DNA from: an uncultured Erysipelotrichaceae bacterium
GTDB lineage: Bacteria; Bacillota_I; Bacilli_A; RFN20; CAG-826
DNA length: 34,418 bases
Direction: 5' to 3'
Assembly (NCBI GenBank): GCA_902791935.1
Contig: CADAXQ010000023.1
Span: 1 to 34,418, forward strand
Part shown: positions 6,691 through 15,366 of the stretch, piece by piece
Layout of the letters: every line of letters starts with the position of its first letter
Numbering within the stretch: the first letter of the stretch is position 1
Position numbers and translations under genes: made by a program
Notes under the pieces: model-generated
Databases searched by the model: none
What the model saw: the letters and a program-made list of their open reading frames with translations, nothing else
Told to the model about the DNA's origin: nothing

Positions 6691-7899
6691 TTACGCTAAC
6701 GAATTAAAGATGGCTTCACAAGTGGTGAGGTAATCGTTTGATTTTGGTTCAAACATATAAAGCTCGCTCACCGATCCAAACGGATCCAAATACATCGGAT
6801 ATCGGGTTAAGAAATCCTTTAAACTCAATGCGTTCACCGTATTTTCATCGCCGTAGTAGTACGCCCCTGCTTCTGCTTCTTGGTGATAACGATCGCAAAC
6901 AGACTTCAAACAAGGCGAATAACCAATGGCTTGCGCGTTTTGAAAGGCATGGTCTTCTTGTAACATGAAATCGACGAAAGCGTTGGCCAATTCATAGTTT
7001 TGGCAAGTGGTCGGAACGACCATCGCGTCGAAGAATGCCGAAGAGACGGAAGGAATGGAAACATTGAACGCAATGTTGCTTTGCCCTTCGGAATAGGCAA
7101 GATACAATGCATCGAAGAAATCCCCAAGTTGGGTGAAGCAAAGGTCTAATGAGCCGCTGGCGACGTTCCGTTTCAAGGCATCGTTCCCGAATTCATCAAA
7201 GTGAGCATCTTTTAATGCTTTGATAATCTCGTCTTGTAAAGCGGGTTCAATATCACCATCGGTGCTTCCGTCGAGATGCGTCATGTTTGGGTTCTTCCCT
7301 TGCGACATCAAATATGCGGCAACCATCCACCGCGCGGTGTCATACATCCCGATTTTGATGGGGGAGGCATATAAAGAACGGTCAAATAAGGCGCGGAAAC
7401 CATTCTCTTTGACAACGGAATCCACCTCGCTATTCTGCGTGGAATAAATCAGGGAATAGGCGCCACAGAAATAAGGGGCAAAGTAAGCGTTAAACTCTTT
7501 GCCAGTCACTGGATCTAATAGATATTCCTGCATTAACTTGGTTAAAGAATCCGTATAGATGTTGTCATATTGAGAAAGGGCGGTATAGTTCGTGTTTTTC
7601 ACATCCAATTCACGAAGATAGCCTTCCGCATAAAGCTTACGGACCATATAGTCGCCTGGAATGGCCACATCGTATGGCGTGGTGCCCGAAATAATCTTTT
7701 GATACATGGCTTCGGAGGAAGTCACGGTTTCTAAAACCACCTGACAATGTTTCTCTTCTTCGAATTGTTGCACCAAGGAATCGTCGATATATTCGCCCCA
7801 GTTTAGCAAATAAAGCACGGTATTCGGGGTGGATAAGGTAATCGTCGCAAAAATCGTGAAGGCAATTAACAAAGCTGCACTGATAATAACCTTTTTCAT
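6691..7899 (-). CDS. potD: Spermidine/putrescine-binding protein PotD
   Basis: This 402-aa extracellular solute-binding protein should deliver polyamines to the PotABC transporter. LYLLNWGEYIDDSLVQQFEEE near the N-terminus is the characteristic PotD start, and the mature part has SBP-type sequence throughout (for example PYDVAIPGDYMVRKL). The N-terminus has a charged start and a hydrophobic segment (residues 4-24) but no Cys, so unlike most Gram-positive PotD proteins it lacks a lipobox and may stay anchored by the uncleaved signal. The ATG at 7899 overlaps the potC stop by 4 nt (ATGA). It is the last gene of the potABCD operon. Confidence 0.9.
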   Translation of the reverse strand: MKKVIISAALLIAFTIFATITLSTPNTVLYLLNWGEYIDDSLVQQFEEEKHCQVVLETVTSSEAMYQKIISGTTPYDVAIPGDYMVRKLYAEGYLRELDVKNTNYTALSQYDNIYTDSLTKLMQEYLLDPVTGKEFNAYFAPYFCGAYSLIYSTQNSEVDSVVKENGFRALFDRSLYASPIKIGMYDTARWMVAAYLMSQGKNPNMTHLDGSTDGDIEPALQDEIIKALKDAHFDEFGNDALKRNVASGSLDLCFTQLGDFFDALYLAYSEGQSNIAFNVSIPSVSSAFFDAMVVPTTCQNYELANAFVDFMLQEDHAFQNAQAIGYSPCLKSVCDRYHQEAEAGAYYYGDENTVNALSLKDFLTRYPMYLDPFGSVSELYMFEPKSNDYLTTCEAIFNSLA

Positions 7900-8735
7900 A
7901 CTTTTGCCTTCTTTGTTTTCTTATGGCTAGACATCAACGAAATCGTCAAGACCAATCCTAACGTGACAAACGTCAACAAGGCATTAAACGCATATGCCCC
8001 TGCCGAAAAATTCTTTTTGGTATAAGAAGAATAGACGTAGTTCGAGAAGTTCGAGAATCCGTTGCCTTGGGTATAGAACGAAATCACGAAGTCATCGATA
8101 GACAAGGTAAAGGCAACTAGGGCACCCGTTAAAATGGCCGTAGTCAAAGAAGGAATAATGACCTTCATTAACGACTTCCAAGGAGAGCAGCCTAAGTCCT
8201 GCGCTGCCTCAAATAGCGATTCATCGGTTTGCTCTAATTTGGGCAAAACCATCAAAATCACATAAGGAACGCAGAAGAAGATATGGGCCAATAACATGGA
8301 CCAAAATCCAAAAATGTTCGGGAAAAGTGGCTTCAATAACGAACAAACCAACATAATGGAGATGCCCGTAACGATTTCCGAGTTCAACATCGGGATTTCA
8401 TTGAGGAAATCCATGGCTTTTCGCGCTTTTTTGTTTAACGCGTGAATGCCAATCGAAGCAAATAAGCCAAAGACTGTTGATATGGCGGTCGCCCATAACG
8501 AGACCAACAAGGAATCCAAAATGGAGGTATAAAGTTGCCGGTTCGTAAACATCGCCGCATAGTTCTCCCACGTAAAGCCACCCCACGATAACGGAGAAAT
8601 CGAATTGGCCCCAGCATTAAACGATTGGTAGATGATAATCACCACAGGGACATACATTAAAGAGAACACGATCGCGCCAAAAAGGAACCGCAACGTGGTG
8701 AGTATCCCCTCTTTCACATGATTACGCGTTAACAT
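7896..8735 (-). CDS. potC: Spermidine/putrescine ABC transporter permease PotC
   Basis: This 279-aa inner-membrane permease of the polyamine importer has about six hydrophobic segments and the ATPase-docking EAA loop, seen as ESLFEAAQDLGCSPWKSLMKVIIP. The region TLSIDDFVISFYTQG before the last helices is typical of PotC. I chose the ATG at 8735, which overlaps the potB stop by 14 nt and follows a GGAGAAAGG ribosome site; a GTG at 8765 would add 10 residues without a better site. Confidence 0.9.
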   Translation of the reverse strand: MLTRNHVKEGILTTLRFLFGAIVFSLMYVPVVIIIYQSFNAGANSISPLSWGGFTWENYAAMFTNRQLYTSILDSLLVSLWATAISTVFGLFASIGIHALNKKARKAMDFLNEIPMLNSEIVTGISIMLVCSLLKPLFPNIFGFWSMLLAHIFFCVPYVILMVLPKLEQTDESLFEAAQDLGCSPWKSLMKVIIPSLTTAILTGALVAFTLSIDDFVISFYTQGNGFSNFSNYVYSSYTKKNFSAGAYAFNALLTFVTLGLVLTISLMSSHKKTKKAKV

Positions 8736-9540
8736 GGTGAACCTTTCTCCGTTTATGCATTTCACGGATGCCTGCCACGGCGCCGACCAGCAACAAGATG
8801 ACGATAGAAGTTAACAAGGACAATAAGGAACCAAAGTTATAGTTGTTCTTTTCGAACACGGCTTGAATCAAGTTCCCCATCAAACGGACTTTGCCTTGTC
8901 CGATGGTTTCGGAGATGGCAAAGCCAGTTGCAGCTGGCAAAAATACCATAATGACGCCGCTAGAGACGCCTTCTAGTGACAAGGGGAACGTAATCTTTAA
9001 GAAGGTCTTCCATGCTGGTACCCCTAAATCCGAAGAGGCCTCAATCAAAGAACGGTCCATTTTTTCGAGCACCGTGAAAATGGGGAACACCATAAACGGA
9101 AGATAAGTTGTCACCGTCACAAAGATGACGGCACCATTCGTGCCGACCAAGTTTAGCGGCGATAACCAATCCGTTGAAAAGAAACGTAACCACGAAACAA
9201 TTCGTAACATCGAGTTGCACCACATCGGCAAAATCAAAAGCAACAAGAACAACTGCTTATTCTTAATATGAGTGCTAAACGACAAGAAATAAGCGACAGG
9301 ATAGCCAAGTAAGAAACAGAATAACACCGTCCAAAACGCGATGACCAAGGAGTTCCATAACGCCTTGAGAATCGAAGGATCGGCCAGACGGCGATAAGAA
9401 TCTAGTGACCAATAAGCCCCATCCAAGTTTGTTCCGTTCGATTGAAGGAACGTCAAAACGATCATGGTAATGGTGGGTACCACCACCAAAAGAATCAACC
9501 AAACAAAGTAAGGGACGGCTAAGCCTTTAAAGCGCTTCAT
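8722..9540 (-). CDS. potB: Spermidine/putrescine ABC transporter permease PotB
   Basis: This 272-aa inner-membrane permease is the partner of PotC. It shows multiple transmembrane segments starting at VPYFVWLILLVVVPTI, the family sequence MLRIVSWLRFFS, and the EAA loop RSLIEASSDLGVPAWKTFLK. I chose the ATG at 9540 (MKRFKGLAVPYF), which overlaps the potA stop by 14 nt, the same overlap as between potB and potC. A longer reading from 9615 would add 25 very basic residues inside potA and is less likely. Confidence 0.9.
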   Translation of the reverse strand: MKRFKGLAVPYFVWLILLVVVPTITMIVLTFLQSNGTNLDGAYWSLDSYRRLADPSILKALWNSLVIAFWTVLFCFLLGYPVAYFLSFSTHIKNKQLFLLLLILPMWCNSMLRIVSWLRFFSTDWLSPLNLVGTNGAVIFVTVTTYLPFMVFPIFTVLEKMDRSLIEASSDLGVPAWKTFLKITFPLSLEGVSSGVIMVFLPAATGFAISETIGQGKVRLMGNLIQAVFEKNNYNFGSLLSLLTSIVILLLVGAVAGIREMHKRRKVHHVNA

Positions 9541-11392
9541 GGATCTCTTCTTGCTCCATCTTGCGGCCTTCTTCCCGAACCTTCCGAATCTCGGGCGGCT
9601 GTTCTTCATCCCCAACCTTCATAAGATGAATTTCGTAGGAATCAATCTTTAAACCGATTTCTTGACCGACTTCAGCATTCTGATAGTCTTCGACTTGTAA
9701 AATGTTGCCGTCGACATTCACCCAAAGATGGAAAGATACGCCACTAAAGACGCTCTTCGTAACCACACCGTGTAAGAAGGCTTTCTCGGGTTCATCAAAT
9801 ACTAAGTCAAAGTCTTCGGGACGAATGACAGCATCCACCACTTCGCCAGGAATAAAGGTCGTTAAGTAAGTTTTGAATACTTTGCCCAAAAGCAAAATCT
9901 TTTGATTTCCGAGGTATGTCCCGGCTAAGATGTTGGCCCCTTCATAGTTGGCGAGTAGTTTTGCTTTGTCTTCTTGCTTCGACTCGCAATAGATGTTGCC
10001 AGGGGCAATCGATAAACCAATCACGGCGCCCACTTGATATTTGTCATCGCTTTCGACGGCAATCGTGGTTCCATCGACCTCCACTTCAAGCTCGTATTTG
10101 TTTTCATTAAAGTGCACGGCTTTGACCGTCCCTTGTAAACGGGATAGCTCAGGCAAACCAATATCGAAGCAGGATTTTTCCACGATGACGTTCACTTCTT
10201 CGCCAGGACGATAGTCGGTGGCGGAGATTTTAAATTCATGACCCATTGCTTGTAACCGACGTGGGGCGGAATAAACACCACGGAATAAGTTCGCTTCGCC
10301 GATAAATGTCGCGACAAAACGGTTCACCGGAGTGTTATAGATGTCTTCCGGGCGGCCCATCTGTTGAATCTTGCCACCATTCATGACCACGACAGTATCG
10401 GACATCACCATCGCTTCTTCTTGGTCATGCGTAACAAAAATAAAGGTGATGCCCAAACGACGTTGCATTTCTCGTAATTCAAGCCGCATCGATTTCCGTA
10501 ACTTTAAGTCCAACGCGGATAAGGGTTCGTCTAATAATAAGATACGGGGTTTATTGACAATAGCGCGGGCAATGGCGACACGCTGCATCTGCCCACCGGA
10601 TAAAGAAGTGATGTCACGATCTTCATAACCTTCCAGGTTCACTAGCTTCAAGGCTTTTAGCACTTCGCCATGGATAACGTCTTCCGTGAAGTGTCTGCCT
10701 TTGATCTTGCTCATCATCTGGTAATAGACATCCGTTTGCGCCAAGGCAGCCAAAATGGTCTTTTCTACCGTTTTGAAAGAATCATCTGGTTGGAAAGCAT
10801 CCGGAAGAGGCAAAGACAGACTCTGGAACAAGTCGGCAATCTCAGATTTGAAGTCTCGATACTTCTTAAAGCCGTCATGATGTCTTAATTCTTTCAAGCG
10901 CTTCTCGGCTTTCGCATAGGCGGATTCCGTTTCAAATTTGTTTAAGACGTATGCTTTGACGTCTTTTGACTTTTCAATACGAGAAAGAATCTTTGCTAAG
11001 GCGTCGATGTCTTCTTCTTCGAAGCCATGTTCCGCCATTAAGTTCATCGTGCCGATGTCATAAACATTCGAATAAATGTTATTCCGTAACCCAAACGCGA
11101 TGTTGTCATAGATATTCATGTTCGGGAACAACGCATAACGTTGGAACACCGTATTAATCGGACGTTTGTGGGCAGGAAGGTTTTGCATCTCGACCCCATC
11201 GAGCAATAATTTGCCTTCTTGCATGGTTTCAAAGCCACCAATAATACGAAGGATCGTGGTCTTACCACATCCCGAAGGCCCTAAGAACGTGACAAACTCA
11301 TTTTCATTCACCGAAAGGTTGAAATGATCCAAGATGACGTTGTCGCCATAGGCTTTACGAATGTTACGAAGTTCAAGAATTTTGTGTGCCAT
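9527..11392 (-). CDS. potA: Polyamine ABC transporter ATPase PotA, enlarged
   Basis: This cytoplasmic ATPase powers PotBC. Walker A GPSGCGKTT (38-46), Q-loop Gln84, signature LSGGQ (264-268), Walker B ILLLDEP (284-290) and H-loop His322 are intact, followed by TOBE-like C-terminal domains. At 621 aa it is far longer than a usual PotA of about 350-380 aa. Two causes are visible: a helical, charged insertion of about 135 residues (about 103-240) between the Q-loop and the signature, and an extended C-terminal region (about 370-621) that seems to hold two TOBE-like units. From memory, Mollicutes PotA proteins also carry extra sequence here. It starts at the ATG at 11392 with AAAGGA upstream, and is first in the operon. 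Confidence 0.9.
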   Translation of the reverse strand: MAHKILELRNIRKAYGDNVILDHFNLSVNENEFVTFLGPSGCGKTTILRIIGGFETMQEGKLLLDGVEMQNLPAHKRPINTVFQRYALFPNMNIYDNIAFGLRNNIYSNVYDIGTMNLMAEHGFEEEDIDALAKILSRIEKSKDVKAYVLNKFETESAYAKAEKRLKELRHHDGFKKYRDFKSEIADLFQSLSLPLPDAFQPDDSFKTVEKTILAALAQTDVYYQMMSKIKGRHFTEDVIHGEVLKALKLVNLEGYEDRDITSLSGGQMQRVAIARAIVNKPRILLLDEPLSALDLKLRKSMRLELREMQRRLGITFIFVTHDQEEAMVMSDTVVVMNGGKIQQMGRPEDIYNTPVNRFVATFIGEANLFRGVYSAPRRLQAMGHEFKISATDYRPGEEVNVIVEKSCFDIGLPELSRLQGTVKAVHFNENKYELEVEVDGTTIAVESDDKYQVGAVIGLSIAPGNIYCESKQEDKAKLLANYEGANILAGTYLGNQKILLLGKVFKTYLTTFIPGEVVDAVIRPEDFDLVFDEPEKAFLHGVVTKSVFSGVSFHLWVNVDGNILQVEDYQNAEVGQEIGLKIDSYEIHLMKVGDEEQPPEIRKVREEGRKMEQEEIHEAL

Positions 11393-11410
11393 GAAAGTAT
11401 CCTTTTAGCA

Positions 11411-11439
11411 AAGAAAAAGCCCCGCGAAAAAATCGGGGG
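11411..11439 (-). terminator. Intrinsic terminator in the potA leader
   Basis: On the minus strand CCCC-CGA, a T-rich loop and TCG-C-GGGG (plus 11420-11439) are followed by CTTTTTCTTT (plus 11410-11419). It ends under 20 nt before the potA start, leaving no space for a promoter between. Either it is an attenuator of the pot operon or it is the AraC-gene terminator with deliberate readthrough. Confidence 0.65.
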
Positions 11440-11620
11440 ATAGAACATAGGTCATGGGGGTTCTGTCTAAGACAGGAACATCGATGGGAACAGGAGTCGA
11501 TTGCATAGGCCAAGTTTTCAAGCGGGAATAATGATAGAGCAACGAAAGAGAAAAACAAGACGGAATTTTAGGTTCTTTCGATTTCCATAAGAAATTGGAT
11601 TCTGAAAGTGAAAAAACGGC
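11440..11620 (-). promoter_or_regulatory. potA promoter and leader region
   Basis: A candidate promoter on the minus strand has TTGTTT (plus 11553-11558), 16 nt, then TATCAT (plus 11531-11536), giving a leader of about 130 nt. The leader contains the inverted repeat CTGTC-TTA-GACAG (around 11463-11475) and the terminator next to potA. No known riboswitch consensus is recognised. Confidence 0.4.
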
Positions 11621-12484
11621 TTAAGACTGGGAGCCCGTATGCGGGGCGCGGTGAGCTTTGCGATATTGCGAAGGGGACGTGGAGAATCGTTTTTTAAATA
11701 GGTTATTGAAATGTGGCAAGGACGAATAACCTAACGCGGTGGCAATATCGACAATGGCCATATCGCTGTGAACGAGGTAATTGGCGGCAGATAGCATCTT
11801 CTCTTCCGTGAGATAGTCCATCAAAGATTTGCCAGTATATTCTTTGAATAGGCGTGATAGCTGCGTATGAGAATATGGTGCGTTCTTGACGACGTCTTTC
11901 ACACGCCACGCGGCATTCTTAGGGTCGTTAATCTGCGTAATCAAATCCGTCATCCAAGCAGGATGACTAGTTTGTAACATGCCTTTTTGCGTGATTAACA
12001 AACGAAGCAAAGTGGTAAGCAACAAAGAATCCACCAACTCCACATCGTCACCTTTGCCTGCTACGCCAGGACGAAGCAAGGCACAATAACGCCACACCTC
12101 ACTTAACTCCCAATCAGGGACGGCAAAATAAAGATCTTGCCGTTTTTCTAGTTCTTCGAATAAATGTGGCGACATGGCATCGCATAAATGATGAAGGTAG
12201 TCAATATTCACCATGAGATTTAAGTGACAAGCAGGCTTTTGCTCGTCATAAAGTTCATGGACGTCATTGGGGTGAATTAATACGGCGTCATGCGTCTGCA
12301 TCACCCTGCTTTTGCCGTTTAACACGTTCCGATACGCCCCTTGAATGACAATTGGGATTTCCCAATAGGTATGCACATGCGTATACGGGTAATCGCGGAA
12401 AATAAAGTGATAAGTAACATGGGGATCGGGAAGTTGATCCCCACCATTTTCAATGGCGCCAATCGGAATGGTTTCAGTTCTCAT
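11621..12484 (-). CDS. AraC/XylS-family transcriptional regulator
   Basis: This 287-aa protein has an N-terminal cupin-like sensor (about 20-90, with HVHTYWEIPIVIQG and LIHPNDVHEL, the usual sugar-pocket pattern) and a C-terminal pair of helix-turn-helix motifs (about 185-280, with YSHTQLSRLFKEYTGKSL and IVDIATALGYSSLPHFNNLFKK). Such regulators usually bind a sugar and activate the neighbouring transport operon. Transcribed divergently from the eight-gene glycan operon that begins at 12693, it is the obvious local candidate regulator. The ribosome site before the ATG at 12484 is poor, suggesting low expression. Confidence 0.88.
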   Translation of the reverse strand: MRTETIPIGAIENGGDQLPDPHVTYHFIFRDYPYTHVHTYWEIPIVIQGAYRNVLNGKSRVMQTHDAVLIHPNDVHELYDEQKPACHLNLMVNIDYLHHLCDAMSPHLFEELEKRQDLYFAVPDWELSEVWRYCALLRPGVAGKGDDVELVDSLLLTTLLRLLITQKGMLQTSHPAWMTDLITQINDPKNAAWRVKDVVKNAPYSHTQLSRLFKEYTGKSLMDYLTEEKMLSAANYLVHSDMAIVDIATALGYSSLPHFNNLFKKRFSTSPSQYRKAHRAPHTGSQS

Positions 12485-12525
12485 ATTTTTGTGAAATCGT
12501 TAAAAATTGATATCTGTATATGCAT

Positions 12526-12534
12526 TTTATACCA
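12526..12534 (-). promoter_or_regulatory. Extended -10 promoter for the AraC gene
   Basis: On the minus strand TGGTATAAA (TG-n-TATAAA) lies about 42 nt before the ATG at 12484, with no clear -35. It shares the 208-nt divergent control region with the glycan operon. Confidence 0.4.
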
Positions 12535-12582
12535 CATTTTTTCATGATGATGGTTAAAAAGAGTAACTTTCAATAGAAAAAT

Positions 12583-12596
12583 CGGAAGCGCTTACA
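12583..12596 (+). promoter_or_regulatory. cre-like (CcpA/LacI-type) operator before the glycan operon
   Basis: CGGAAGCGCTTACA fits the cre consensus TGWAANCGNTNWCA at all but the first base. It lies about 100 nt before the first gene of the glycan operon, in the AraC-divergent region, and suggests carbon catabolite control. Confidence 0.5.
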
Positions 12597-12692
12597 CCAC
12601 AAAACGTGCAAACTAGAATCAAGAACCGCCTCATAAGCTGCGTATCGTCCGTATCGCACCGAGGCAAACATATTTTCCCAAAGGAGGATGGG

Positions 12693-15338
12693 TTGTCCCG
12701 TATTATGAAAGTAAAAAAGTCATTGCTTCTCCTCATCAGCGCGTCCGCATTGCTTGTTTCTTGCGGCCCCGACACTACGACTTCTTCTTCGCAAGGATCG
12801 TCTGTGACTTCCTCGAAAGACACCACCACGTCTTCCGACTCACCCACCAGTTCATCGATCGCCAGGACTTTTGCCATCACCTATGAGGCACAAAACGATA
12901 TCTTCTCGTTAACCCCAGTTGGAAACGTTGACTTCGCGAAGGTGAAAGAAGGAAGCAATGTCTCTTTCTCGCTTGCCTTTACGACTGCTTACTCTCAAAA
13001 ACGGAACTTAGTGGTGCAAGCGAACGGAACCGCCTTAGAAGAAGCAGATTCTGTTTATACCATCTCCAATATTCAAACAAACATTGCTTTAACGATCGCT
13101 GTCGATAAGAATCAATACTCCGTAACTTACAACCACGACGACAATAAAGATTTAACGTTTGTTCCGGTGGCAGAGGGAACGTTACCCGAATCCGTTCTTT
13201 ATGGGGATTCTCTTTCGTTCCAAATTCAAGGAACTGGCGAATATAGCCAAGAACAGAATCTGGCAGTGACTGTTAACGCAAAGTCCCTTGCCGCCGTCGA
13301 CGGAGTTTATACGATCGACGAAATCCAGGAAGACCTTACGCTCCACGTTACCTGTGATTTAAATGAATACACCATCACGATTGTGACATCTGACGAATCG
13401 GGAGAACACACGGAAACCCGGACGGCACATAAAGGCGATCAAGTTGAACTTCCTCGCCCGAACGATTATCAGAAAAACGGAAAAACCTATGTATTTTCAG
13501 GCTATGTCGACCCGCAAGGGAACAAAATAACGACCTACACTTTCACCGGAAACGAGGGAGATAATTTCGAAATCACGGCTCAATATACGGCAAAGGTTGG
13601 CTTGTTATTACCCGTCGAAAACGATGCCTATACCTTATTAGATAAGGATGGACAAGCCTTAACGATGGGTTCCACCATCACCATCGAAGGAGAAGACGTT
13701 TCTACCTTTATCTTCCAAATTCAAGCCAAGACTGGTTATAGCCAATATCGTAATCTTTCGGTGACTGCCGAAGGATTAACGATTACCACGTTAGATGAAA
13801 CCACCCATCGTTATTCCCTTGCGGTTGCCTCTTCTTCTACGTTAGCCATCCACATGGATATTAACCAATACACCGTCACCGAAGAGAACGTGAACGCGGA
13901 AGGAACTTCGGTTACGGCTACCGTTCTCCATGGCGAAATGCCAGTCACCCCAACCTTAGAAGGCTATATCTTCGATCATTGGGTTAACGCTTCTAACGAA
14001 ACCATAACCGCCATTGAATCCGATATGACGTTAACGGCTTATTGGAAGAAAGGCATCATGACCGCTCAAAGTGAAGCCCACGAAATCTTAGGCCGCAACG
14101 CTTTATTAGCCACCACAGGTGCTGATTATAACGAATCAGGCGCTCCCGCAGTCAAACCCGCTGCTGCTCCTGGCACAAATGACGATGCCAGCTATGCCGT
14201 TACCCTTCACGTTGACAACGCTTGCAAAAATAAAAACCACATAATCACCCTGCCAAAATTCAATTTCTCTGCCTACCCTGAAACCACATTTACGTTAGGT
14301 GGCCAAAGCTGGGGCACGACCTATTACATCGATTCCATTGATAGCATTAATAGTCTCTTTGGAACTTTGTTCAACAACGGCAATGCCAATCAGCAAGGTA
14401 CCCTTACCGTTAAAGATGGTTACTTGATTGGCACCTATGGAAGCAACACCACTTATCATCGTTTGTCACCTGCCGTCTATACCGGTCAGGAAAGCTTACA
14501 AATCATTGCCGCTGGTGGTAGTGACAATGGTTGGACGTTCTACTATGGCATCGGCGCTTTCAAGACCACTTACAAATCTGTAACGACCGATTATCGAGCA
14601 GAAGCCGCGAATCTATTAGCCGCCATTCCTTCCGATAGCTCTGACAGCAACGCCAAGTCGGCATTACTCAAATATGCTGAATACGTCACCGAAAACTTCA
14701 CGCCTTATGAAAAGGCGCATTTCGCTCACCAAGGCAATGCCGCAACCGTGGAACAAGCGCTCTATGGTGGCGAAGTCTCAGTCTTTGGCTATCGTTACGA
14801 TCATTTCCCAACGTTAACCATGCACGGAACTGGCGTGGATGGCCACTATAGCGGAAGCACGCTTTCTGACAAACGCGTTGCCAAATTGATCACAAACGAC
14901 GGGAGCGCTGCTGCCTATTCAGCGGACGAATATCCATTAGAATTGAATATTAACTATAGCCCCTTTGGTGGCTATGTCATCACGTTCCCGAAGATGAATT
15001 TCAGTGCATACACAGAAACGACGTTAACGATTGCCTTTGATGCTAATTGCTGGGGTACGAATCTCTTCTTAGGTGATTCAACCGACAACAATGACGACAT
15101 TTATTGGCAACAAAAGACCGCCAACGCGAAAGTTCATATGACCGTCAAAGACGGCAAGCTGGTCCCCGGAGATGGAGAAGGTGCCCGTACGGCGAATCAA
15201 TATCAAGCCATTTCTGACGACATCAACACTGGTAAAGCGTCATTACAAATCACACTTCGTATGGGCAATGGATCATCATCGAATTGGATCGGAAACATCT
15301 ACTTCAGTCCGTGGATTGCCGTGAAAAAAGCAGCTTAA
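12693..15338 (+). CDS. Surface lipoprotein with internal repeats (glycan operon gene 1)
   Basis: A secreted lipoprotein of 881 aa: signal segment SLLLLISASALLVSC with lipobox Cys24, then a Ser/Thr linker. Three related repeats follow (about 60-141, 142-225, 300-392; DNA 12870-13367 and 13590-13868), each with a YSQ..NL.V core. Between and after them are InlB/Listeria-Bacteroides-type repeats (about 226-300 and 393-452, with GYIFDHWV and TLTAYWKK). Two copies of a beta-rich module (DNA 14193-14570 and 14937-15329, sharing TFPK.NFSAY.ETT and TVKDG) form the C-terminal half. I predict extracellular glycan or protein binding; no enzyme motif is seen. AAGGAGG at 12681-12687 fits a TTG start at 12693; the alternative ATG at 12705 is 17 nt from it. 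Confidence 0.8.
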   Translation: MSRIMKVKKSLLLLISASALLVSCGPDTTTSSSQGSSVTSSKDTTTSSDSPTSSSIARTFAITYEAQNDIFSLTPVGNVDFAKVKEGSNVSFSLAFTTAYSQKRNLVVQANGTALEEADSVYTISNIQTNIALTIAVDKNQYSVTYNHDDNKDLTFVPVAEGTLPESVLYGDSLSFQIQGTGEYSQEQNLAVTVNAKSLAAVDGVYTIDEIQEDLTLHVTCDLNEYTITIVTSDESGEHTETRTAHKGDQVELPRPNDYQKNGKTYVFSGYVDPQGNKITTYTFTGNEGDNFEITAQYTAKVGLLLPVENDAYTLLDKDGQALTMGSTITIEGEDVSTFIFQIQAKTGYSQYRNLSVTAEGLTITTLDETTHRYSLAVASSSTLAIHMDINQYTVTEENVNAEGTSVTATVLHGEMPVTPTLEGYIFDHWVNASNETITAIESDMTLTAYWKKGIMTAQSEAHEILGRNALLATTGADYNESGAPAVKPAAAPGTNDDASYAVTLHVDNACKNKNHIITLPKFNFSAYPETTFTLGGQSWGTTYYIDSIDSINSLFGTLFNNGNANQQGTLTVKDGYLIGTYGSNTTYHRLSPAVYTGQESLQIIAAGGSDNGWTFYYGIGAFKTTYKSVTTDYRAEAANLLAAIPSDSSDSNAKSALLKYAEYVTENFTPYEKAHFAHQGNAATVEQALYGGEVSVFGYRYDHFPTLTMHGTGVDGHYSGSTLSDKRVAKLITNDGSAAAYSADEYPLELNINYSPFGGYVITFPKMNFSAYTETTLTIAFDANCWGTNLFLGDSTDNNDDIYWQQKTANAKVHMTVKDGKLVPGDGEGARTANQYQAISDDINTGKASLQITLRMGNGSSSNWIGNIYFSPWIAVKKAA

Positions 15339-15366
15339 TCTTTATCGATAGGGAGGATACGTCAAC

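Noticed and set aside
9527..11392. PotA as the missing ATPase of the sugar importer
   Set aside because: It is operonic with PotBCD and has the PotA pattern; CUT1 systems normally use a separate MsmX-type ATPase.
11373..11558. 61-codon open frame through the potA leader, possible leader peptide
   Set aside because: It starts with TTG without a ribosome site, runs into potA, and its composition follows the RNA structures rather than a protein.
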